From the NCBI RefSeq assembly GCF_001591385.1, contig NZ_BCUU01000043.1, positions 1 through 42,102 of the forward strand: a DNA stretch of 42,102 bases, written 5' to 3'. This DNA is from Variovorax soli NBRC 106424 (GTDB lineage: Bacteria > Pseudomonadota > Gammaproteobacteria > Burkholderiales > Burkholderiaceae_C). Positions 31,469 to 40,160 of this stretch are shown one piece after another. Below the pieces are notes generated by a model. That model searched no databases, was not told where the DNA came from, and worked only from the letters and a program-made list of their open reading frames with translations. Position 1 is the stretch's first letter; the number at the start of each line of letters is the position of its first letter. Both the position numbers and the translations under genes were made by a program.

Positions 31469-32404
31469 TCAACCCAAGACACTGCGCCACACGTACCCAT
31501 CCATGCTCTGCCAAACCTCCTGGCCGGCCACTGCCAGCAGGGTGGACTCGCCGCAGACCAGGCGAGCTGCCGGCACGACCGTGTCGACGCCAAAATCCAC
31601 CAGTTCGAGCGTGTCGCCGATCAATCGACGCACAGAATGACCGTCGGCAAGGTACAACGCATCGCCGAACCAGGCAATTGCGCAGAAATCCAACTCTTCA
31701 GGGCCCTGGTAGTCAACAACACGCCAAGTCGACCCGGCACCGGAAAGTAGCGTTCCGGCCAGCCCGCAGGCGTGCAATTGCCCGTCTCCGCCCAAACACA
31801 CATCCTTCAACATCACGTTCGTCGGGCTGTCGCATGCTCGCCAGCGGTCGTCGGTTCGGACCCAGATTTCGCCGCGCATGCCGACGGCGGTGAGCACCCC
31901 GCCAGCATCGAGCGCCACAGCATTGAGGCCGCCCAGACGCTTCTTGCGCGATGGCCTATCGTCTTCATCTTCATCTTCGGACTCAAAGCCTTCCATCCGC
32001 CGCACCCATCGGTCCTCAGGCTCGAGCTCGAATACTTCGCGCTTCATGCCAAAAGCGAAGACACGGTCGCCAAGTCGCGTCAGCCCGCGGAACGGCCCGA
32101 GCGTGTCTTCGCCAGGGTCGACGTGCGACATGCCCCGGGCCAAGCGGCCGACTTCACCGTCGCGCCCCAGCACCACCCAGTCTTCGGCACCGCCAAGGCC
32201 GGCATTTGCCACCCCCACCCCCTGCCAGGGCCAACTGCCCAACAAAACCCAATTGCCTCCGGTCCAGCGGATCAACTGGCTGACAGGCTTGTCGGCGTCC
32301 AGCGACGCTTCGCTGTGCGCCAGGAACACCAGATCGTCGTATCCCAGAACGATGGCATCGACCATGACGCTGTCGGAGACGTTGAATGCAGGCTGCAAAT
32401 TCAT
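31469..32404 (-). CDS. Beta-propeller-like protein, candidate immunity protein of the adjacent toxin
   Basis: A 311-residue protein without signal peptide. It has repeated beta-strand units: GGNWVLLGSWPWQGVGVANA, EDWVVLGRDGEVGRLARG, LGDRVFAFGMKREVFELEPE, LDAGGVLTAVGMRGEIWVRT, GGDGQLHACGLAGTLLSGAG, and FGDALYLADGHSVRRL. These resemble propeller blades. It starts 24 bp after the stop of the DUF4150-HNH toxin and runs in the same direction, the usual place for a T6SS immunity gene. The cytosolic location fits protection against a DNA-cutting toxin. An acidic insert (EDEDEDD) lies at about 145. Immunity is inferred from position only. Confidence 0.6.
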   Translation of the reverse strand: MNLQPAFNVSDSVMVDAIVLGYDDLVFLAHSEASLDADKPVSQLIRWTGGNWVLLGSWPWQGVGVANAGLGGAEDWVVLGRDGEVGRLARGMSHVDPGEDTLGPFRGLTRLGDRVFAFGMKREVFELEPEDRWVRRMEGFESEDEDEDDRPSRKKRLGGLNAVALDAGGVLTAVGMRGEIWVRTDDRWRACDSPTNVMLKDVCLGGDGQLHACGLAGTLLSGAGSTWRVVDYQGPEELDFCAIAWFGDALYLADGHSVRRLIGDTLELVDFGVDTVVPAARLVCGESTLLAVAGQEVWQSMDGYVWRSVLG

Positions 32405-32428
32405 GAGCTTCCCCTTGCTATGTGGGTG

Positions 32429-33535
32429 TCAGTCGTCCTCAGACGCCCCGACACGCTTGGTTCGCACCAAGCTACCGTCACGCACGCCGACGTCCTTTTG
32501 CCTATGGTAGGCATTGAGCTGAGCTTCAAGGCACTTCTCGCTACAACCGGACTTTGGAAAGCACTCCTGGTGCGCGTCCACCGCTGTATCACGGGCCTCT
32601 TCGTAGTTCATCGCGTAGTCGGCATCGCGGCTACCCACGTCCTTGCCCTTTGCGATCTTCTTCTCCAGGCTGCTGATGGCGTCGCGCTCCGCGGCATCCT
32701 GAATATCGTGCATGTCGGCATGCGTCTTGTCACACTTGTTGAAATGCTGATCACCGGGCGCGTTTCTGTGCCACGAGTGGCCTTCGGCACACACACAGGG
32801 CGCTTCGCCCGCGTCGTAACCAGGGTAGTCGCTTTTCGGGAAGTGATGCTTAGGCACCAAGTGATGAGCCGTTTGTCCCGGGCAGCAGCCTCCCTTTTTA
32901 TTGTTCTGCCGAGAGTAAGGAACCAGCATGCAGCGCTTGGCCTTCACACATGGATCGTTCTTGTACCCCGCGTTCTTTGTCGAATTGGCATAGATAGGAG
33001 GGCAATCCACGTCCGCGTGGTCATTCGTCTCGCAGTTCTTGCAGCGCTTCTTGACCTCCGCCATCTCATCACCGCAAGCCTGCTCCGCTTGGGGTGCCGT
33101 CATCTCGTCCAAATAAGGCCAAGTTGGGCTGTTTCCAGGCACCGACCCATGGTTGTGCGTCGTGATATCCATCATCCGCACAACGTTCTCACCCTCGATC
33201 TTCACGTCCATCGACCAGGCGTTGAAATACACCTTGCCCATGTTCTTGCTGGTGACCACGCCCTTCTTCGGCGCGCTGCCTGCCTCGTCCCCGGTGCTTT
33301 TCGAGAAGTAGCTCTTGTTCTTGAGCATCACCTCCTTGCCGGAGATCTGCACCGAGGTGGAGCCCGAGGTGCTGTCGGATGCCATGCCAGTGTTGGGGTA
33401 CGGGACGGGCACCCCCGGGGGCGTTGCCGGTGTGAGCGGCGGCGTGAAGCAGACATCGGGAAACGCGCAGATTGACTTGCCGGCCGCCGCCTTGCACGAC
33501 ACCTCCATGTTGTTGGCGTAGACCTGGTTGGACAT
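32429..33535 (-). CDS. T6SS effector: DUF4150 (PAAR-like) domain fused to HNH/GHH-type nuclease toxin
   Basis: The N-terminal 130 residues are a PAAR-like DUF4150 domain: SNQVYANNMEVSCKAAAGKS, CFTPPLTPATPPGVPVPYPN, then GKEVMLKNKSYFSKSTGDEA and DITTHNHGSVP. This domain would sit on the VgrG tip. The C-terminal part (about 155-368) is Cys-rich and carries AHHLVPKHHF (His224, His225) followed by EGHSWHRNAPGDQHFNKCD. This fits a His-Asn-His nuclease of the endonuclease VII/GHH superfamily. There are more than a dozen cysteines, many paired, suggesting zinc binding. The operon upstream encodes a ketosynthase-like protein, DUF2169, DUF6484 and VgrG, the standard loading set. The ATG at 33535 fits the domain start, five bases after the upstream stop. 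Confidence 0.82.
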   Translation of the reverse strand: MSNQVYANNMEVSCKAAAGKSICAFPDVCFTPPLTPATPPGVPVPYPNTGMASDSTSGSTSVQISGKEVMLKNKSYFSKSTGDEAGSAPKKGVVTSKNMGKVYFNAWSMDVKIEGENVVRMMDITTHNHGSVPGNSPTWPYLDEMTAPQAEQACGDEMAEVKKRCKNCETNDHADVDCPPIYANSTKNAGYKNDPCVKAKRCMLVPYSRQNNKKGGCCPGQTAHHLVPKHHFPKSDYPGYDAGEAPCVCAEGHSWHRNAPGDQHFNKCDKTHADMHDIQDAAERDAISSLEKKIAKGKDVGSRDADYAMNYEEARDTAVDAHQECFPKSGCSEKCLEAQLNAYHRQKDVGVRDGSLVRTKRVGASEDD

Positions 33536-33540
33536 GGCTG

Positions 33541-34569
33541 TCAGGCGCCTCGATAGTGCAGCGTCATCGCCGCGCGCTGCCCGCCGTCGTTGGCCATGTG
33601 CGCCAGGATGGCCGGACCGTTGGCGTACTGCTTGCGGCAAGCCATGTCCGCGACCGCGATCACGCTGGCACCAGCCAGCGCGCCGGCCTCGCCGGTGCAT
33701 TCAGCCGGATGCCAGATGTCGAATGCCGTCTTGCGCTGGCGCAGCGTTCGGCTGAGCGCCAGAGCTGCTTCCTTGAAGTAGTACTGCTCGCCCGAGACAT
33801 CGGTGATGCGAAACGACATGTCGTGCATCTGCAGGCCGGCGTCCGCCAGCGCGGACTTGATGGCCGCGCTCAAACCCTCGGCGCGCAAGGGCTCTTCCGA
33901 GTCGATGTGCGCAGTCTCCTTGCCGAAGCCGATGCCGCCGACGAGCAGCGCCTGCGCATCTTCATCCGCCGGTCCGACCAGCAGCGCACCCGCACCTTCA
34001 CCTGGCATGAAGCCGTTGGAGTTGACCTCGGTCAACAGCCGCGACTGCCGATCGTAGTGGCTCAGAGTGGGCCAGTTCAGCAGGCTGTCGGAGGCAGCAA
34101 TCAGCACCCGGCCAATGCCCGGGCGCGTCAGCAGATGCCGCGCCTGCGCCAAGGCCAGGGCCACGCTGACGCGTCCCTGAGGCACGATGGCGGAATCGGC
34201 ATGAAAGTGCACGCCGAGTTCGCTTTCGATCATGCCGAACAGTTGATCGTCCAGGTTCTGCAGTCGCCCCGGCCGGTCGCGCTCTGCCACGCACAGCAGC
34301 AGTGGAAGGTGGGGCCATTCGGTGCGCGGCACCTCCGCCAAAGCTTCGTCGATGGCGAGCGCGGCCATGCGGGCCAGCTTTGCAATGCCGCGCCAGGGCT
34401 GCTCCAGCGGGACCTGGTGCGCCATGATCCATTGGCCCGTCGAGTCGATGAAGCGTGTCTCGCTCGGGTTGGTGATCTTTGCGCGCATGGCCGCGCATGC
34501 GGCTGGCGCGCTCAAGCCCACGGAGGTCACCAGGCCTGTCTTGCGGATGGCCAGGGACATGCCGCTCAT
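33541..34569 (-). CDS. Beta-ketoacyl-synthase-like (thiolase fold) protein of T6SS effector operon
   Basis: A 342-residue protein with the thiolase fold of 3-oxoacyl-ACP synthases: VNSNGFMPGEGAGALLVGPA (about 197-216), IGRVLIAASDSLLNWPT, and WHPAECTGEAGALAGA. Such proteins recur between DUF2169 and DUF4150 genes in T6SS clusters; their role is not known. At the position where I expect the nucleophilic cysteine (before VSVALALAQARHLL) I see no Cys, so it may not be a condensing enzyme. The start overlaps the DUF2169 stop (ATGA at 34566-34569), indicating coupling. A chaperone-like role in effector handling is speculation. Confidence 0.8.
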   Translation of the reverse strand: MSGMSLAIRKTGLVTSVGLSAPAACAAMRAKITNPSETRFIDSTGQWIMAHQVPLEQPWRGIAKLARMAALAIDEALAEVPRTEWPHLPLLLCVAERDRPGRLQNLDDQLFGMIESELGVHFHADSAIVPQGRVSVALALAQARHLLTRPGIGRVLIAASDSLLNWPTLSHYDRQSRLLTEVNSNGFMPGEGAGALLVGPADEDAQALLVGGIGFGKETAHIDSEEPLRAEGLSAAIKSALADAGLQMHDMSFRITDVSGEQYYFKEAALALSRTLRQRKTAFDIWHPAECTGEAGALAGASVIAVADMACRKQYANGPAILAHMANDGGQRAAMTLHYRGA

Positions 34570-35675
34570 GACCGAGCCTCCATCGGCACCATGACCACTG
34601 GAATGGGAAACGCCACCTGCTCCCGCTGCTGCCACCAGTCCCGCCCCTTTTTGCCCACCAGCACCTGCGCAATCTCGAACATGTTCTTCCTCAAGGGCCG
34701 CGCCACGCGCCAGGTGAGCGTGAAGCGATTCGCATCCGGTTCGATCACCACCGTATCCAGCTGCGCCGTGTAGTCCTCGCGCTCGCCCTTCTTCGGAAAC
34801 ACATGCACCGGCGCCACCAGGTGCGGAATGGTGAAGCGCGTCAGGCCCTGCGGCGTCAGGTTGGCGAGCGCCACATCGACCGGGCCGCGGGCGAAGGTCT
34901 GCAGCGGCAACTGCTGGTCGGCCGGCGCCGCCTGGTAGTACCGCTCGTCGAAATCAGGCGGCAGAAAAGGGAAGTGGTCGGCCAGCCAGGCGTCGTCGTA
35001 AGTGCCGGCAAAACACGAACGAGTCGACCAGCCGCGGCCCACCGGCCCGAAAGCCATGGGCCGGTAGTTGCCGCCGGGATCGCGCACTGCCTGGCCCACT
35101 TCTTCCGTCGCCGGCAGCGGCGCGCCCTCCACCCACTCGGCGCGCAGGTGCTTGTGAAAGCCTCGCCCCACCGGATTGGGCATGAACGCCGCATGCTGGC
35201 CCGGGTCCTCGTGGCGCAGGTCGGTGCCGCCGAAGGCGACGTCGTAGGAGATGGGCTGGCGCACGAAAGCCAGCGGCGGCGCGGCGCTCACACCGCCGAT
35301 GCCCGATTCCCAATGGCGCTCGCCGACCACCGCAAACACCTTCTGCCAGTCGCCGATGCGGATGCCGACCTCGCAGCGTCCCACGGGCCGGCCCTGCGGC
35401 GCGTGGGCGCAGCCCAGCAAGAGGATGTCGCACGCGTGTTTGCGCGGCGCGAAGTCGACTTCGTACGCCGGGGCCGACAAGCCCGGCTCGCCGGTGAAGG
35501 TGTCGGCCATGACCAGCGGAAGCTGCTGCTCGGCCAGCGCGAAGTGGCCGGGCGGCTCGTCCGGCTCGGGCATGCGGAAAGTGCCCTTGATCACCACCAC
35601 CAGCAGCTCGCGCCCGCTGGGCTCCAGGCCCATGGTGTAGCCGGTGGTCATGCGGGTGGCGTTGATCAACTCCAT
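34566..35675 (-). CDS. DUF2169 protein, T6SS effector-loading adaptor
   Basis: A 369-residue DUF2169 protein. Known family members act as adaptors or chaperones that help PAAR-type effectors onto VgrG. Recognisable stretches: LLVVVIKGTFRMPEPDEPPG (about 24-43), APAYEVDFAPRKHACDILLL (about 67-86), PISYDVAFGGTDLRHEDPGQ, NPVGRGF, AFGPVGRGWSTR and RNMFE-like RKNMFEIAQVLVG near the C-terminus. It lies between DUF6484 and the ketosynthase-like gene, coupled to the latter by ATGA. The start at 35675 is the first ATG and opens with MELINATRMTTGYTMGL. Confidence 0.88.
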   Translation of the reverse strand: MELINATRMTTGYTMGLEPSGRELLVVVIKGTFRMPEPDEPPGHFALAEQQLPLVMADTFTGEPGLSAPAYEVDFAPRKHACDILLLGCAHAPQGRPVGRCEVGIRIGDWQKVFAVVGERHWESGIGGVSAAPPLAFVRQPISYDVAFGGTDLRHEDPGQHAAFMPNPVGRGFHKHLRAEWVEGAPLPATEEVGQAVRDPGGNYRPMAFGPVGRGWSTRSCFAGTYDDAWLADHFPFLPPDFDERYYQAAPADQQLPLQTFARGPVDVALANLTPQGLTRFTIPHLVAPVHVFPKKGEREDYTAQLDTVVIEPDANRFTLTWRVARPLRKNMFEIAQVLVGKKGRDWWQQREQVAFPIPVVMVPMEARS

Positions 35676-35697
35676 GGCTTGGCCGTTTCTCCCGGCC

Positions 35698-36270
35698 TCA
35701 GTTGAGCTGCACCGAGCCGCCCTTGACGCGGTTCACGCCCGTGGAACGGCTGGAAACGTAGCTGCCCTGGATCAGCACCTTGCCGGCCTTGGTGAGCGTG
35801 ATGCTGGCCTTGCCGCAGCGAAGCACCAATTCCTGTTTGGCGCTGAGCACCATGCGCTCGCCGTCGGCATCCACTTCCACCTGCGCCGGCGCCTCGGCCA
35901 GCGGCCAGCCGGCGCCGGGCTCGCGCAGCACGCCGGTCACCAGCGGCTTGTTTGCATCGCCGTCCTCGAAGACCAGCGTCACGCGCTTGCCGATGTGCGC
36001 GCCGTGCAGGTCCACCGTGCTGCGCGCCCGCAGCGCCGCGCTGCCGGCCTGTCCGGGGTAGCGCACCAGCGCGGTGTAGGCGCCGTCCGTCAATGCCAGC
36101 AGTTCGCCGATCACGACCGCCGGCAGCGGCGATGTCGAACGTTGCCGCACCGGTGCGGCCAGCAATGCCTGCCAGGCCGGATCGGGCTCGTCGCCGCTGC
36201 TGCGCAACTCCTGCTCCAGCAAGGCTGCGTCTTCGTTCCAGTGCATCTCGATGTCCTCGCGTCTGCTCAT
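35698..36270 (-). CDS. DUF6484-type T6SS accessory protein
   Basis: A 190-residue protein following vgrG. The middle (about 50-135) is beta-rich, VVIGELLALTDGAYTALVRY, GKRVTLVFEDGDANKPLVTG, and recalls the OB-like and gp5-like parts of VgrG. The C-terminus has GERMVLSAKQELVLRCGKAS followed by ITLTKAGKVLIQGSYVSSRS and ends in a VgrG-like GVNRVKGGSVQLN tail. I recall such proteins as DUF6484 neighbours of VgrG, but the assignment is from memory. It may extend or adapt the tip for the DUF4150 effector. Confidence 0.7.
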   Translation of the reverse strand: MSRREDIEMHWNEDAALLEQELRSSGDEPDPAWQALLAAPVRQRSTSPLPAVVIGELLALTDGAYTALVRYPGQAGSAALRARSTVDLHGAHIGKRVTLVFEDGDANKPLVTGVLREPGAGWPLAEAPAQVEVDADGERMVLSAKQELVLRCGKASITLTKAGKVLIQGSYVSSRSTGVNRVKGGSVQLN

Positions 36271-36294
36271 GGCCTCGTTCCCCGTTTGGCTTCT

Positions 36295-38700
36295 TCAGTT
36301 CTGCAGGATCTTGGAGCCCTTCATCACGATGTCGCTGCTCGCCTTGACGTTGATCTTCCCGGAGCCCTCGACCGTGATGTCCTTGCCCTTGATGACGATG
36401 GTCCCGTCCTTCTTCATCGTGATGCTGGCGCTGCCGGTGACGATGGAGATGGAGTCGCCTGCGCTGATGCTCAGGTTCTTGGCCACCGTCAGGCCGTCGT
36501 CCTTGCCCACGCTGGTCGTGCGGCCGCCGCCCACATTGCGCGATTCGTCGGCGCCCACATCGGTCGACAGATTGGCGCCCACCGACAAGGAGCAATTCGC
36601 GCCCACGTTCGTCGTCTGGTTGGCCCCCACCGTGATCGCCTGCGCGGCGCCCACCGTCACCTCCTGCGCCGCCCCCACGGTGATGGTCTCGTTCACCCCC
36701 ACCGTATGCGTACGCTGCAGCGCCACCGTCGCCGTCTCGCTGGCGCCAACGGTGATGGTCCGGTTCGAGCCGATGCTGATCGTCTCGTTGCTGCCGACCG
36801 TCTCGGTGCGGTCCACGCCGATCGTGATCGTCTCGTTGCTCCCCACCATCTCCGTACGGTTCGAGCCGATGGTGATGTTCTCATTGCTCCCCACCTTCTC
36901 CGTGCGGTCCACGCCGATGGTGATGGTCTCGTTGTTCCCCACCGTCTCGGTCCGGTCGTGCTTGACCTCGGTGGTCTCGTCGTGGTCGATGTTCTTCTTG
37001 CGGTCGTGCCCCACCCAATGCGTCTCGTCGTTCTCGACCTCGATGTCCTGGTTCTTCTCGGCATGCAGGTAGACCTGCTCGCTGCCTTTCTTGTCGTCGA
37101 AGCGGAACTCGTTGCAATTGGCGGCGCTGCCCTTGGGCGTGGAGCGGGTGCGGAAGCCGCTTTGCGTGTGGCTGTCGAAGGGCTTGGGCTGGTCGTCGTT
37201 GTAGACGCGGCCGATGATGATGGGCCGGTCGGGGTCGCCATTGAGAAAGTCGACGATCACCTCCTGCCCGATGCGCGGAATGAAGTAGCCGCCCCAGCCC
37301 TTGCCGGCCCAGGGCTGCGAGACGCGCACCCAGCAGGTGGACTTTTCGTTGCTCTCGTCATACCGGTCCCAGTGGAAGTGCACTTTCACCCGGCCGAAGT
37401 CGTCGGCATGGATCTCGTCGCCCTCGGGGCCCACCACGATGGCGCTTTGCGGCCCCGGCATGGTGGTGCGCGGCGTCAGGCGCGGCGGGCGGAACGGCGT
37501 GTCGGCCGACAGCAGCGTGAGCAAGAAGGTGCCGCTGCCGCGCATGGGCGCGATCAGGTCCGGCGTGCCGTACAGGATGTCGCGCATCGCATCCGGCCAG
37601 TCGGCGTTGATGGGGTCGTCCTCCAGCATCTCCTGCAGCACGCGGCCGTTGCGCTGCACATTGCCGGCGTTCGCATCCAGCCCTTCGTAGCCCGGATGCG
37701 TCAGGATGAAGGCGCAGCCCGCCACCAGGTAGTCGGCATCCTTCTCGCCCATCGGGTGGCCGTGGAAGGTGAAGGTGCGGCCCACCGCGGCGTCGGGCCA
37801 GCGGGTGATCGCCCAGTTCACGCGGCGGCGCGCGGCCAGCTCTTCCATGCGCATCTTGGCGGCGTCGTCCGTGTCGTCGGCGCGCAGGTAGCCGCCAGGA
37901 AACTCGAAGGACTCCAGGTCGGCCAGCTCGTGCGTGTCGGGGTCGCCCTTGTCGGCCACCAGCTTCTTCTTCACCGCCTTGAAGTCGCTGTCGCGCGAGG
38001 CGTACTTGCCGGTGTTCAGGCGCCGCGAGTCGATCCACCAGCTGATCTCGTTGAACCTGGCCTCGGTTGCGCCGAAGGGGATGTAGTTCATCGTGCCTTC
38101 CACCGGCAGCTTCTTGTGCGCCACGTCGCTGGCGTCGGCCATGTACATGGTGCCGGGCGCCTCATGGGCGTCGAACCAGTAGTAGATGCCCTCGTCCTCC
38201 AGCAGGCGCGAGAGGTAGTTGTAGTCGCTCTCCTGGTGCTGCACCGAATAGCGGCGCGGCTCATGGGTGCCGATGACCTTGTCGGCCTTGGTCTTCTTGA
38301 AGCGCTTGATGGGGCTGTCTTCCACCACGGCGTCGAAGATGGCGAGCACCTTCTTGTCCTGCAGGATGCGTGAGTTGATGCGCTTGGTGAGCAGCCAGAA
38401 CCACGAGCGCAGGCTGATGCGGTACTCGAAGAACCGCCCCACATGCCCGCGGCGCATGAAGCGCACAGCATGGCCCTGGCAATGGCGCTCGTGCTTGGCC
38501 TGGCCCTCGTCCTGGAACTCCACCACCACGTCGAAGGCATAGCCCAGGATGTCCTTGGCGTCGATCTTCTCGTTGGTCGACAGCACGCTCAGTTCGTAGT
38601 GCGCGGGGCGCGACAGCGACTCCTGGCCCACGATGCTCCAGAACATCAGGTCCTTGGCCGCAGGCGATTCGCTCTTGATGATGAACTGGTGGTCTGCCAT
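36295..38700 (-). CDS. vgrG: T6SS spike protein VgrG (TssI)
   Basis: The 801-residue VgrG forms the trimeric tip of the tube. N-terminal gp27-like domain: HYELSVLSTNEKIDAKDILG (about 37-56) and YNYLSRLLEDEGIYYWFD. Then the gp5 OB-fold: GRVKVHFHWDRYDESNEKST, CWVRVSQPWAGKGWGGYFIP, RIGQEVIVDFLNGDPDRPII, IGRVYNDD. The C-terminal needle (about 570-720) consists of many short repeats (VGSNETITIG, VDRTETVGSN and variants), then a beta-rich end (SITMKKDGTIVIKGKDITVE). No extra catalytic domain is seen. Upstream lie the TPR-methyltransferase and caspase-like genes; downstream the effector operon. Confidence 0.96.
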   Translation of the reverse strand: MADHQFIIKSESPAAKDLMFWSIVGQESLSRPAHYELSVLSTNEKIDAKDILGYAFDVVVEFQDEGQAKHERHCQGHAVRFMRRGHVGRFFEYRISLRSWFWLLTKRINSRILQDKKVLAIFDAVVEDSPIKRFKKTKADKVIGTHEPRRYSVQHQESDYNYLSRLLEDEGIYYWFDAHEAPGTMYMADASDVAHKKLPVEGTMNYIPFGATEARFNEISWWIDSRRLNTGKYASRDSDFKAVKKKLVADKGDPDTHELADLESFEFPGGYLRADDTDDAAKMRMEELAARRRVNWAITRWPDAAVGRTFTFHGHPMGEKDADYLVAGCAFILTHPGYEGLDANAGNVQRNGRVLQEMLEDDPINADWPDAMRDILYGTPDLIAPMRGSGTFLLTLLSADTPFRPPRLTPRTTMPGPQSAIVVGPEGDEIHADDFGRVKVHFHWDRYDESNEKSTCWVRVSQPWAGKGWGGYFIPRIGQEVIVDFLNGDPDRPIIIGRVYNDDQPKPFDSHTQSGFRTRSTPKGSAANCNEFRFDDKKGSEQVYLHAEKNQDIEVENDETHWVGHDRKKNIDHDETTEVKHDRTETVGNNETITIGVDRTEKVGSNENITIGSNRTEMVGSNETITIGVDRTETVGSNETISIGSNRTITVGASETATVALQRTHTVGVNETITVGAAQEVTVGAAQAITVGANQTTNVGANCSLSVGANLSTDVGADESRNVGGGRTTSVGKDDGLTVAKNLSISAGDSISIVTGSASITMKKDGTIVIKGKDITVEGSGKINVKASSDIVMKGSKILQN
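36570..36975 (-). repeat. Degenerate tandem repeats in vgrG encoding the needle
   Basis: Units of about 42 bases (for example around GTGATCGTCTCGTTGCTCCC on the plus strand) recur with small changes. They encode the VGSNETITIG...RTE motif of the triple-stranded beta-helix. The near-identity of several units makes copy-number change by recombination plausible. Confidence 0.7.
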
Positions 38701-38739
38701 GCGAGTGTTCTTTGTGGTCCGTGCGCCGCTTCGCTACCG

Positions 38740-40155
38740 TCAAGACGAATGAAGGCCGCCACCTTCGCAGTCGCCTTCATTGCCACTGCGGCAGGCCGCC
38801 ACCAGGAAGCCGTCCACCGGCTTGCCACCCTCAGTGCGCAGGTGCGCCGCCTCCATGTTGCGCACGGCCAGGCCGGCCTCGGCCAGCACCCGTCGCAAGT
38901 AGGGCTCGCCATGGCTGTAGCGGCCGTGCGGGTTCAGGTGGAAGTCGCCAGCCGCGCCTTCCGGCAGCCCCTCGACGGTGAACACCAGCCAGCCCCCCGG
39001 TGCCATCGCGCGGGCCGAAGCGCGCATGACCGCCGCCAGGTCGCCGAAGTAGCACAGCGTGTCGGCCGACACGATGAGGCCGTAGCGTCCGGCCGGCTCG
39101 GCTTCGAGAAAGGCGGTGAGCTCCGCCTTGGCCAGGTGGTCGTACACCTGGCGCGGCTCGGCCTTGGCCAGCATGCCGGCCGACAGGTCCACGCCGACCA
39201 GCTTGCGCGCATAGGGCTTGAGCAGCGGCCCGCACAGGCCCGTGCCGCAGCCGGCGTCGAGCACTGCGCGGTCGGCGCACGGCGGGCCGAGCAGCTGCGC
39301 CACCAGCTGCGCGACGAGTTCGGGCGCCCGGTAGTGCAGGTTCGCCAGCTTGGCGTCGAAGCTGTTGGCAAAGCCGTCGAACACCTTCTCCACATAGTCG
39401 TCGGGCGCGCGGCCCGGCACGTCGCGGCCCGAGCAGGCAGCCAGGTGGTGGCGCGCCTCAGGGCTGTCCGGCTCGTCGCGCAGCCAGTCGGCGTACACCT
39501 TGGCGGCCTCCTCGAAGCGGCCCAGCGTGTAGTAGGCCATGCCCAGGGCCTGGCGCGCGCGCACGTTGGCGGGCTTCAGGGCCAGCGCCTCGCAATAGCT
39601 GAGCATGGCCGCTTCACTTCGGCCGGTGGCGTGCAGCAGGTTGCCCAGGTTGGTGTGGGCGTCGACGGATGCCGGGTCGATGGCGATGGCGCGCCGGTAG
39701 GCCGCCTCCGATTCCGCAAAGCGCTTCTGCTCGCGCCGCAGCACACCCAGGTTGTTCTGGATGTCGGCGCGGCCGGGCGCCAGGCGGGCCGCTTCCTCGT
39801 AGGCCGATGCGGCTTCGTCCACGCGGCCCGATTCGAGCAGGACGTTGCCCAGGTTGTTGTGCCAGTCGGGCACCGTCGGATCGAGCGCGACGGATCGGCG
39901 AATGAACTGCATTGCCTGCGTCGTGTCCCCGCGCTGGTTCAACAGCACGCCCAGGAAGTGCGTGGCGTTGGCATTGCCGGCGGGCCGCTCCAGCAGGCCG
40001 CGGTAGATGCGCTCGGCGGCATCCCAACGCCCTTCGCGGTGCCAGGCCATGGCCAGGTGCAGGGCCTGCTCGTCGTCGAGCTGCACCTCGGCCGGCGCGC
40101 GCCGCGGCGGGATCGGGCCTCTGCCATGCCTGGCCAGGTTGGGGCGCTCGGGCAT
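38740..40155 (-). CDS. TPR protein fused to SAM-dependent methyltransferase
   Basis: A 471-residue protein. The N-terminal half (about 25-235) has six or so tetratricopeptide repeats (WHNNLGNVLLESGRVDEAAS, IQNNLGVLRREQKRFAESEA, AHTNLGNLLHATGRSEAAML). The C-terminal half (about 255-460) is a class I methyltransferase with motif I VLDAGCGTGLCGPLL and the acidic KLVGVDLSAGML. It resembles TPR-methyltransferases of Proteobacteria. The ATG at 40155 is chosen for MPERPNLARHG; it lies five bases after the caspase-like gene's stop. Place in the cluster suggests a role in T6SS modification or regulation, but the substrate is unknown. Confidence 0.82.
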   Translation of the reverse strand: MPERPNLARHGRGPIPPRRAPAEVQLDDEQALHLAMAWHREGRWDAAERIYRGLLERPAGNANATHFLGVLLNQRGDTTQAMQFIRRSVALDPTVPDWHNNLGNVLLESGRVDEAASAYEEAARLAPGRADIQNNLGVLRREQKRFAESEAAYRRAIAIDPASVDAHTNLGNLLHATGRSEAAMLSYCEALALKPANVRARQALGMAYYTLGRFEEAAKVYADWLRDEPDSPEARHHLAACSGRDVPGRAPDDYVEKVFDGFANSFDAKLANLHYRAPELVAQLVAQLLGPPCADRAVLDAGCGTGLCGPLLKPYARKLVGVDLSAGMLAKAEPRQVYDHLAKAELTAFLEAEPAGRYGLIVSADTLCYFGDLAAVMRASARAMAPGGWLVFTVEGLPEGAAGDFHLNPHGRYSHGEPYLRRVLAEAGLAVRNMEAAHLRTEGGKPVDGFLVAACRSGNEGDCEGGGLHSS

Positions 40156-40160
40156 GCCGA

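Noticed and set aside
35644..38373. Plus-strand open frame of 909 codons opposite vgrG and DUF6484
   Set aside because: Shadow of the vgrG repeats and GC3 bias; no ribosome-binding site or family match.
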